A stretch of DNA of 49,759 bases from an uncultured Candidatus Saccharibacteria bacterium. GTDB lineage: Bacteria; Patescibacteriota; Saccharimonadia; Saccharimonadales; Saccharimonadaceae. The translations under genes and the position numbers were made by a program. The stretch's first letter is position 1. Each line of letters starts with the position of its first letter. The notes beneath the pieces were generated by a model. The model did not search any database and was not told the DNA's origin. It was given only the letters and a program-made list of their open reading frames with translations. Shown piece by piece: positions 1-7,594 of the stretch. The DNA lies in assembly GCA_947095985.1 (NCBI GenBank), contig CAMUPZ010000002.1:1-49759 (forward strand). The letters are read 5' to 3'.

Positions 1-106
<106 letters not shown>

Positions 107-276
107 AATCTACTTTGTATCAAAGTATTAAGGCTCTACAAAATATAAACTGACGATGATATTGCACAATCAAATTGTTAAGGTTCATTTTAAGCCGGCC
201 TGAAGTATCAATTACTCCACTTTACAGATTGTAAAACGTTGCTTAACTCGCACTCCAGCAACCAGACTTAATACCA

Positions 277-305
277 ATCTTACCTTATCTAATTAGATAG
301 GTCAA
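277..305 (-). promoter_or_regulatory. 16S rRNA promoter with a palindromic spacer
   Basis: On the minus strand a TTGACC -35 (300-305) and a TAAGAT -10 (277-282) are separated by exactly 17 bp. Transcription would start near 270, giving a leader of about 165 nt before the mature 16S 5' end. The spacer contains a perfect 14-bp palindrome, TATCTAATTAGATA (286-299), which could be an operator. The leader itself (107-270) holds no ORF. I see no certain boxA, and the 16S processing stem cannot be checked because its 3' arm lies outside the window. Confidence 0.7.
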
Positions 306-318
306 TAGGTTTTATTAA

Positions 319-750
319 TTATTTTGTTGCGAAAAATACAACAATAGCTACAACGGCGCCTATGAGTGCTCCAGCAAACACTTCTACAGGGGTATGACCA
401 TGAGCGACACGCAGTTTTTTTTGCTTGCTACCCTGCTCCACAATTAACTTATTCAACGCTTCTCCCTGCATACCCGACGAATACCGGACCATCATGGCAT
501 CATACATTACAATAATAGACAACCAAACAGACAACCCAAAAACTGAGCTATTCAATCCGTCCTGTAGCCCCAAGAACACCGCTAGCGACACAACAATCGC
601 ACTATGCGCACTCGGCATACCACCAGACAGCAGTATCTTCGGATTGGTATCGCCGCTAAATACTCGACGATTACGCCCCATAAGGTGAAAGACCTGCTTC
701 AATCCCTGAGATATCACCCACGCGATTATTGGGACTACCAGAACTTTCAT
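319..750 (-). CDS. DUF212 (YuiD/PAP2-like) integral membrane protein
   Basis: This 143-aa membrane protein matches the DUF212 family, annotated as divergent PAP2 or acid phosphatase/vanadium-haloperoxidase related. Family hallmarks are visible: GGMPSAHSA around residues 43-51, a central segment with YDAMMVR and GMQGEALN, and GHTPVEVFAGALIG near the C terminus, where the His-Thr-Pro element is typical. There are about four hydrophobic segments. Substrate and reaction are not established for this family; a lipid or polyprenyl phosphate role is only a guess. The start codon lies 2 nt past the gyrA stop, so it is the last gene of a gyrB-gyrA-DUF212 operon. Confidence 0.85.
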   Translation of the reverse strand: MKVLVVPIIAWVISQGLKQVFHLMGRNRRVFSGDTNPKILLSGGMPSAHSAIVVSLAVFLGLQDGLNSSVFGLSVWLSIIVMYDAMMVRYSSGMQGEALNKLIVEQGSKQKKLRVAHGHTPVEVFAGALIGAVVAIVVFFATK

Positions 751-752
751 TG

Positions 753-3251
753 CTACTTGCCTTCATCCTGCGGACGATCCGCCATTAAACCAATCGACGA
801 TACAGCATCACCGTCAGACAAGCGCATAATTGTCACCCCCTGAGTAGTCCTGCCAAGCAGCTTGATGTCGCTCAGACTCAAACGAATCGTCTGGCCATTC
901 TGAGAGACCAACAACGCCTCAGTCACTTCTGGGTCAATCGTCTGAACAGAAATTATTGGACCTGTCTTGGCAGTTACTACCGCAGCCTTTATGCCAACCC
1001 CGCCACGTTTATGACTTGGGAAATTGGAGACCTTAGTGCGCTTACCAAATCCCTCCTCACTAACAACCAGTAAAGTCTGATCATCGCCAGTAACAATATC
1101 CATACCGACAACAGAGTCATTTGGACGCAATCTCACACCACGAACTCCACGCGCCGATCGGCCCATTGGCCGCGTATCTTTTTCATTAAAGCGGATAGCC
1201 TGTCCTGCCGATGTAGATATGATTACGTCATTATCGCCACTCGTTCTCTTTATCCAGCGAAGTTCATCGCCCTCATCAAGCTTAATGGCAATTAATCCGT
1301 TTGTGCGAACATTAGCATAATCTTTCACAGGAGTTTTCTTTACTGTACCTTTCTGTGTTGCCATGAAGAGATAACCATCATCGTTAGCGTTCTTTTCATG
1401 CTTGATGATTGCCGTTATTTTCTCTTCTGGCTGAAGTTGCAAGAGGTTTACCGCAGCAACACCCTTAGCGCTCAAACTGGCGGCCGGAACCTCGTAAGCC
1501 TTCAATCGGAAAATTCTACCCATATTAGTGAAGAACAGTAGATAGTCATGAGTACTTGCCTGAACCACCTGGTCGATAACATCCTCTTCCTTGGTTGTCA
1601 TGCCACGCTTGCCCTTACCGCCACGATTCTGCCTACGATAGTCGCTAACCAATGTTCGTTTAATATAATTCTCGCTAGTCAGCAAAATAACCGACTCCTC
1701 TTCTGGAATCAGCTCCTCGTCAGAGAACTTACCTAGCTCGTGATTGATAATTTTACTGCGCCGCTCATCACCATATTTGTCTTTCATAGCTAACAGCTCA
1801 GCTTTCACCACATTGAGGATTTCCTGTTCACTTGCCAAAATTGCTTCCAATTTCTTAATCAATTCATGAAGCTGCTTCAATTCATCTTCAATTTTATCGC
1901 GCTCCAGACCCTGCAATCGTCGTAGCTGCATTGCCAAGATTGCTGCCGCCTGGATCTCAGAGAGACGAAAGCGCTCCATCAATCGCTTGTCAGCATCGTC
2001 ATAGCTCTCACGAATTGTCTTAATAACCTCATCAATATGATCAAGCGCAATCTTCAGACCTTCAAGAATATGAGCTCGCTCTTTAGCCTTACGTAGCTCA
2101 AACTCAGTCCTACGACGAATCACCCCTTGACGATGCTTAATAAATTCTGCCAAAATCTCTTTGAGACCCATCACCTTAGGCTGGATACCATTAACCAAGG
2201 CCAAGACATTATAATGGAATGATGTTTGTAGCCCAGTTAATTTATATAGCTGATTAAGAATCTTCTTCGGATAAGCATCCTTCTTTAGCTCAACAACAAC
2301 CCTAACTTTACCACGAGCACTTTCGTCTCGGGCATCAGCAATGTGGGTTATTTTCTTTGCCAAAACCAATTCCCGGACCTTATCAACAAAACCTTCCTTA
2401 CTCATGCCATAAGGTACTTCGGTGATAATAATACTGTAGCGACCGTTTTTACGCTCTTCGATAGTCGCAACCGCCCTAATCGTTACCGATCCGCGCCCAG
2501 TCTCATAGGCTTGTCGCATTGGCGCACCACCATAGACCTCTGCTCCCGTTGGAAAATCAGGACCCTTAATATGAGTTAGGAGTTCGTCAAGCGTAATCTC
2601 AGGATTATCTATCTGCGCCACCGTAGCATCAACGACCTCACCGAGGTTGTGCGGTGGAATATTTGTCGCCATACCGACAGCAATACCCATCTGTCCATTC
2701 AGCAGAATATTCGGCACAGCAGACGGCAAAACCACTGGCTCCTTCTCCGTTCCGTCAAAGTTATCACGAAAATCAACTGTTTCTTTATCAATATCAGCCA
2801 GCAGCTCGCCACCAACTTTATCCATTCGCGCCTCAGTATAACGAGAAGCCGCCGGCTCATCTCCGTCCATAGAGCCAAAGTTACCCTGACCTTCAACCAG
2901 CGTATAGCGCATTTTCCATGGCTGAGCCAAGTTCACCATAGCGTCATAAATCGAAGAGTCACCGTGCGGGTGATAATTACCCATAACTTCACCGACGATC
3001 TTTGCTGATTTCACGGTAGCATGAGGAGCGCGCCAACCATTTTTATTCATTGCATATAAAATACGACGATTCACAGGCTTCAGGCCATCACGAACATCAG
3101 GAAGAGCTCGGTCAATGATAACCGACATGGAGTACTTTAAGAAGGAGTCCTCCATGACACTTTCAACTGTCGACTTCTCAATACCGCGAATTTCTGGTTC
3201 TTCGTTCAGAATTTCTGGTTCTACTATATTTTTATTATCGTTATCCGCCAT
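753..3251 (-). CDS. gyrA: DNA gyrase subunit A
   Basis: This is the DNA-cleaving subunit of the type II topoisomerase that introduces negative supercoils (A2B2 with GyrB). The 832-aa length is normal. The winged-helix/tower domain comes first, with the catalytic tyrosine Y138 in AASRYTEARM. The quinolone-determining region reads HPHGDSSIYD, so the positions equivalent to E. coli Ser83 and Asp87 are Ser and Asp, the drug-sensitive state. The C-terminal beta-pinwheel carries the GyrA-box QNRGGKGKRG near residue 550, which distinguishes it from ParC. An AAGGAGG Shine-Dalgarno site precedes the ATG, and the gene begins 9 nt after the gyrB stop, indicating cotranscription. Confidence 0.98.
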   Translation of the reverse strand: MADNDNKNIVEPEILNEEPEIRGIEKSTVESVMEDSFLKYSMSVIIDRALPDVRDGLKPVNRRILYAMNKNGWRAPHATVKSAKIVGEVMGNYHPHGDSSIYDAMVNLAQPWKMRYTLVEGQGNFGSMDGDEPAASRYTEARMDKVGGELLADIDKETVDFRDNFDGTEKEPVVLPSAVPNILLNGQMGIAVGMATNIPPHNLGEVVDATVAQIDNPEITLDELLTHIKGPDFPTGAEVYGGAPMRQAYETGRGSVTIRAVATIEERKNGRYSIIITEVPYGMSKEGFVDKVRELVLAKKITHIADARDESARGKVRVVVELKKDAYPKKILNQLYKLTGLQTSFHYNVLALVNGIQPKVMGLKEILAEFIKHRQGVIRRRTEFELRKAKERAHILEGLKIALDHIDEVIKTIRESYDDADKRLMERFRLSEIQAAAILAMQLRRLQGLERDKIEDELKQLHELIKKLEAILASEQEILNVVKAELLAMKDKYGDERRSKIINHELGKFSDEELIPEEESVILLTSENYIKRTLVSDYRRQNRGGKGKRGMTTKEEDVIDQVVQASTHDYLLFFTNMGRIFRLKAYEVPAASLSAKGVAAVNLLQLQPEEKITAIIKHEKNANDDGYLFMATQKGTVKKTPVKDYANVRTNGLIAIKLDEGDELRWIKRTSGDNDVIISTSAGQAIRFNEKDTRPMGRSARGVRGVRLRPNDSVVGMDIVTGDDQTLLVVSEEGFGKRTKVSNFPSHKRGGVGIKAAVVTAKTGPIISVQTIDPEVTEALLVSQNGQTIRLSLSDIKLLGRTTQGVTIMRLSDGDAVSSIGLMADRPQDEGK

Positions 3252-3260
3252 ATCTCCTCC

Positions 3261-5249
3261 TTAAAAGTCCAAATCTTCCACGTTAACCTTAGCGGCATTT
3301 GTTTGAATAAAATTTTTCCTCAATTCTACACTGTCGCCCATCAGCTTCGTGAATATCGCATCCGCCCGCTCTGCGTCCTCGATATTCACCTTCACCAAAG
3401 TTCGATTCTCTGGATTCATGGTCGTCTCCCATAGCTGAGACGCGTCCATCTCGCCAAGACCCTTAAATCGTTGCTGGGCGGTATAGCCAGCCTGTTTGAA
3501 CCTCTCAGCGTTCTCATCAATTTTTACACCAGCCGCCTTACGCTCATTAATCTTTTCTGTCAATTTTTCTTCGAGAGCTGCCTCATCATAAACATAATCT
3601 ATTTTACGATTACTGCCAGTCCCCTTACTTAGACCAAACAGAGGTGGCTTCGCCAAGTACACATGCCCCGCCTCAATAACCTCAGACATATAGCGGAAGA
3701 AAAAGGTCATAAGAAGAGTTGAGATGTGAGCGCCGTCAACGTCAGCATCCGTCATAAAGATTATCTTATCGTAACGGATACCGCTAATATCAAACTGGTC
3801 ACCAATACCAACACCCATAGCCTTAATTAATGAAACAATCTCAGCATTAGCAAACATCTTATCAAACCTTGCTCGCTCAGTGTTCAACACCTTACCACGC
3901 AGAGGAAGAATAGCTTGAATAGTCGAATCACGACCGTCTTTGGCCGAACCAGCCGCCGAGTTACCCTCAACGATAAATAACTCACAATCTTTTCGATTAC
4001 GCGACGAACAGTCCGTTAATTTAGAAGGTAAATTCAGACCCTCAAACGCACCCTTACGGATAACGTTATCGCGAGCCGCTCGAGCCGCCTTACGCGCTCG
4101 TGCCGCTAAGGTTGCCTTGCCAACGACCTTCTTGGCCGTAGCTGGATTCTCCTCTAAGTAGTACGCAAAATACTCGCTCATCACCTGATCTACATAGCGA
4201 CGCATCTCAGGATTACCCAGCTTATTCTTAGTCTGCCCCTCAAACTGCGGATCAGGCAACTTCACTAATATTACCGCTGTCAGGCCTTCGCGAATATCAT
4301 CACCAGTTAGGTTATCCTCTTTTTCTTTAAGTAGGTTATTTTTACGGGCGTAATCATTAATAACTCGAGTTAGGGCTGTTCGAAAACCGACCAGATGAGT
4401 ACCGCCATCAGGAGTAAGCACGTTATTAGCAAATGGCTTTACCACCTCAACATAAGTATCGTTATATTGCACAGCGATCTCCACCATACAATCCTCAACC
4501 TGCTTCTCAACATAAAATATATCTTCCGACAAGACTTCTTTACCGATATTCAAGTTCTTCACATAGCTCTTAATGCCACCCTCGAAGTAGAAAGCTTTTC
4601 TCTCACCAGTTCGCTCATCAACAACTGACGTGTAAACACCCTTCGTTAGATATGCCTGGTGTCGAAGATAATTAACAACCCATTTATAGTCAAAGCTAAC
4701 AGTCTCTTTAAAAATAGTTGGGTCTGGATAAAACGTAATGGTGGTTCCAGAGGTATCAGACTTACCAACAACCTCTAGATCATTCTGTGGCACGCCAGTC
4801 GCATATTCCTGACGATAGACTTTACCATTTTTCCGAACCTCGGCAATCATTCGCGTAGACAACGCATTCACGACACTCGAACCAACACCGTGAAGACCAG
4901 ATGAAACCTTGTAGCCGCCGCCACCGAACTTACCACCAGCGTGCAATATAGTTAAAACCGTCTCAAGGGTACTTTTACCTGTCTTTGGGTGCTTATCAAC
5001 AGGGATTCCGCGTCCGTCATCAGAAATACGCACCCCACCATCTTCCAGCAGCGTCACTTCAACTTTTGTAGCATAGCCAGCTATTGCTTCGTCAATAGAG
5101 TTATCGGCAATTTCCTTAATTAAGTGATGCACGCCATCATAGCCAGTGCTACCGATGTACATACCTGGACGCTTACGGACAGGCTCAAGCCCTTCCAGGA
5201 CCTGAATTTGCGAGCCATCATAAGATTGTTCATTTGTTTGTTTAGCCAT
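3261..5249 (-). CDS. gyrB: DNA gyrase subunit B
   Basis: This is the ATPase subunit of DNA gyrase. I place the start at the ATG at 5249 (662 aa, MAKQTNEQ...), which has a GAGGGAG ribosome site just upstream. An in-frame longer reading begins upstream near the -35 of the promoter and is rejected. The GHKL ATPase has EIADNSIDEA with N50 as the Mg ligand, GRGIPVD at 79-85 and GLHGVGSSVVNAL at 118-130. The TOPRIM domain shows EGNSAAGSAKDGRD (E428) and DADVDGAHI (501-509). No insertion or truncation is seen. It is the first gene of the gyrB-gyrA-DUF212 unit. Confidence 0.98.
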   Translation of the reverse strand: MAKQTNEQSYDGSQIQVLEGLEPVRKRPGMYIGSTGYDGVHHLIKEIADNSIDEAIAGYATKVEVTLLEDGGVRISDDGRGIPVDKHPKTGKSTLETVLTILHAGGKFGGGGYKVSSGLHGVGSSVVNALSTRMIAEVRKNGKVYRQEYATGVPQNDLEVVGKSDTSGTTITFYPDPTIFKETVSFDYKWVVNYLRHQAYLTKGVYTSVVDERTGERKAFYFEGGIKSYVKNLNIGKEVLSEDIFYVEKQVEDCMVEIAVQYNDTYVEVVKPFANNVLTPDGGTHLVGFRTALTRVINDYARKNNLLKEKEDNLTGDDIREGLTAVILVKLPDPQFEGQTKNKLGNPEMRRYVDQVMSEYFAYYLEENPATAKKVVGKATLAARARKAARAARDNVIRKGAFEGLNLPSKLTDCSSRNRKDCELFIVEGNSAAGSAKDGRDSTIQAILPLRGKVLNTERARFDKMFANAEIVSLIKAMGVGIGDQFDISGIRYDKIIFMTDADVDGAHISTLLMTFFFRYMSEVIEAGHVYLAKPPLFGLSKGTGSNRKIDYVYDEAALEEKLTEKINERKAAGVKIDENAERFKQAGYTAQQRFKGLGEMDASQLWETTMNPENRTLVKVNIEDAERADAIFTKLMGDSVELRKNFIQTNAAKVNVEDLDF

Positions 5250-5295
5250 ATCTCCCTCACTATTATCTGAATTATCAGCTCTTTTCAACACATTT

Positions 5296-5324
5296 ATTAT
5301 ACATAAAAATAGATACATTATCAA
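5296..5324 (-). promoter_or_regulatory. gyrB promoter
   Basis: On the minus strand TTGATA (5319-5324) and TATAAT (5296-5301) are separated by exactly 17 bp. The start point near 5289 gives a 5' leader of about 40 nt carrying the GAGGGAG ribosome-binding site. Unlike several other operon heads in this window, gyrB therefore has a conventional leader. Confidence 0.8.
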
Positions 5325-5396
5325 ACTATTTACTTTTCTAGTATGCTTATGCTAAAGTTGAATTAAAGTTCTATAATAAAAACAAAAGAGGTCAAA

Positions 5397-7001
5397 ATGT
5401 TCAAAAAAATTATCTCGCGCCTACCGTACAGCCCTTCAATGATTCACAGTCTGGGCTTTTACGCAAAACGCCTTCGTAAAGAGGAAGCTACACGAAAAAT
5501 CGGACTTATTTTGACCGCCCTAGCCCTTATCGTGCAGTCTTTTACAATATTCTCTCCGCCAGAATCCGCCAATGCCGCAGATTCTAGCGACCTGATTTAT
5601 GGCGGAATCTCCAGCGGCTCCCAACTATTAGCGCACTATGATGCTAACACTAACAATATCCACGATCTCTATAACCATCTGGGGATTAGTCGCTCCGACC
5701 TAGAAGCCGCCACAGGAAACTTACAGACCTTAAATAGCAATATGGGGACTTATTCATGGGGCCTCACTCCTCATTTTGGCGCCTCAAGAGGCGAAGGATC
5801 TTACGTTGTTCGCACCTCACAAGGCGGCGCTCGAACTTTTTACTATCGACCACACAACCTATGGGGGAATTTTACCTATAGAGCATTCGTCGGCTATTCA
5901 GCTGGAACCGGCTGGTTTGCAATTATGCTAAACTGCGGCAACCTAATCTTAAAATTTGCGCCACCTAACCACCACTGCCCAACCGGACAGGTTGGAACAT
6001 ACCCAAACTGTTCAACTCCACCAAAACCAGTAGCAACCTGTAACGCTCTAGATATAAAAAAGAATGGTGACACCTATCAGTTCACTGCTGATGCAAGTGC
6101 AGCCAATGGCGCAACTATTCAACAGTATGTATACAATATATATAGAAATAACACGCTGATAAAAACTATCACCAGTAATGATAAAATCGTCACCTATACA
6201 GAAAAAACTCCTGGCTCCTATAAAGTAGTTCTAACCGTTAAAAGCTCACTAGGCGACAAAACTTCGGATACCTGCGTGAAGACGTTCACTATACCAGAAC
6301 CAGAAAGGTGTCCGCAAAATCCTAAACTACTAAAAGACGATCCTCAATGCCAACCATGCCCCGGTGACTCTACAATATGGATTAACGATAGCCGATGCTC
6401 AGCTTCATTTGTTCAAACAAAAACTGCAACTAATCTTACCCAGAATAATTCCAACGCAACGACAACAGTTGCTAAATCTGGAGATCGTATTACCTACACC
6501 CTATCAGTAAAGAATAAAGGCCTAAAAGAAGAGGAGTTTGTTTTTAAAGATCAAGTTAGCGATTTGCTGGAATATGCCGATATATTCGATCCTGGTGGCG
6601 GCACCCTAACAGACGATAAAGGCGCCAGCACTGGTAGCGGTAATGCAAAAACTCTAGTATGGAACCCAGTTAAGATTAAACCTAGTGAAACCCAACAGCG
6701 CAGCTTTACTATCCAAATAAAAAGCAACATACCAGCTATGGCTAGCGGCAAAAGCAACCCAACATCTTATGATTGTCGAATTGACAACACCTTCGGCAAC
6801 ACTGTCAGCACGAAGGTAGATTGCCCTGCGCCAAAAGTTATCGAGCAAACAACTTCTCAGCTGCCAAAAACTGGTGCTAGTGAAAATATGCTATTTGCCG
6901 GAATTGTCTCAGCAGTAGTAGTGTTCTTCTACGCTCGGTCGCGTCAATTAAACAAAGAGGTTAGAATAATCCGGCGAGATATGTCCGCAGGAACTTTGTA
7001 G
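5397..7001 (+). CDS. LPXTG-anchored surface protein with PKD-like and DUF11-like domains
   Basis: This 534-aa secreted protein has a long basic N-terminal extension (about residues 1-34) before a hydrophobic signal segment (about 35-52) and a likely cleavage site near ANAAD. A novel N-terminal region (about 60-190) is rich in Gly, Tyr and His. A PKD-like beta-sandwich follows (about 205-300), then a short cysteine-rich linker, then a DUF11-type repeat (about 340-460) with KSGDRITYTLSVKNKG. The C terminus has LPKTG at 489-493, a hydrophobic span and a basic tail: a sortase signal. It probably sits on the cell wall and may contact the host. A GAGG ribosome site and a TATAAT box lie upstream. 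No sortase gene is in the window. Confidence 0.8.
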   Translation: MFKKIISRLPYSPSMIHSLGFYAKRLRKEEATRKIGLILTALALIVQSFTIFSPPESANAADSSDLIYGGISSGSQLLAHYDANTNNIHDLYNHLGISRSDLEAATGNLQTLNSNMGTYSWGLTPHFGASRGEGSYVVRTSQGGARTFYYRPHNLWGNFTYRAFVGYSAGTGWFAIMLNCGNLILKFAPPNHHCPTGQVGTYPNCSTPPKPVATCNALDIKKNGDTYQFTADASAANGATIQQYVYNIYRNNTLIKTITSNDKIVTYTEKTPGSYKVVLTVKSSLGDKTSDTCVKTFTIPEPERCPQNPKLLKDDPQCQPCPGDSTIWINDSRCSASFVQTKTATNLTQNNSNATTTVAKSGDRITYTLSVKNKGLKEEEFVFKDQVSDLLEYADIFDPGGGTLTDDKGASTGSGNAKTLVWNPVKIKPSETQQRSFTIQIKSNIPAMASGKSNPTSYDCRIDNTFGNTVSTKVDCPAPKVIEQTTSQLPKTGASENMLFAGIVSAVVVFFYARSRQLNKEVRIIRRDMSAGTL

Positions 7002-7011
7002 GAGGCTAAAA

Positions 7012-7581
7012 ATGAGCGAAAAATTAAGAAAAACCCCAGAAAACGCTATCGACACTGAGTGGCATAAGGCTAGCAACGAGAGGTCTGTTGAAATTGCAAA
7101 TTCCCTAGAAAAAGCAGTAGAAAAATTACCAACAAATATTGAAAATAAAGACAAGATTACACACGAAGCCTTAGAGATTGCCGCTAGCCATGAAAATCGC
7201 CAATTAGAGACGCATAAAACAAAAGAAACTAAAGAAGACAAACCTCTCACTAAAAAAGACATTGATAACTCATACAAAAAGACTCTGACCAACGTCCAAA
7301 ATCAATTATCAGCCCCATCTAGGGCATTTAGTAAGGTTATCCATAATCCAGTTGTTGAAAAAACTAGTGACGCCATTGGCAATACTATTGCCCGCCCTAA
7401 TTTAATTATTTCTGGCGCGCTGGGTGCAATAGCCTCTGTTTTTGTGTACTTTATTGCGAAAAGATACGGCTATTTATTATCAGGATCAGAGGTGATTGTG
7501 TTATTTGTAGCAGGTTGGTCTATCGGCGCAGTCATTGAATACGCCCGGATAGGCTTCATAAATAATAGAAAAAATCGCTAA
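7012..7581 (+). CDS. hypothetical membrane protein, partner of the LPXTG protein
   Basis: I do not recognise this 189-aa protein. Residues 1-100 are highly charged and probably helical or disordered (Glu/Lys/Asn rich). Residues about 125-180 hold two hydrophobic segments, one around LIISGALGAIASVFVYFIA and one around VIVLFVAGWSIGAVI, separated by a short YGYLL turn, so the protein is likely anchored by a C-terminal hairpin. The ATG follows TAGGAGG by a few bases and lies 10 nt after the stop of the LPXTG gene, so the two are an operon. A role in display or processing of the surface protein is only an inference from context. Confidence 0.7.
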   Translation: MSEKLRKTPENAIDTEWHKASNERSVEIANSLEKAVEKLPTNIENKDKITHEALEIAASHENRQLETHKTKETKEDKPLTKKDIDNSYKKTLTNVQNQLSAPSRAFSKVIHNPVVEKTSDAIGNTIARPNLIISGALGAIASVFVYFIAKRYGYLLSGSEVIVLFVAGWSIGAVIEYARIGFINNRKNR

Positions 7582-7594
7582 TTAACTATCGATA

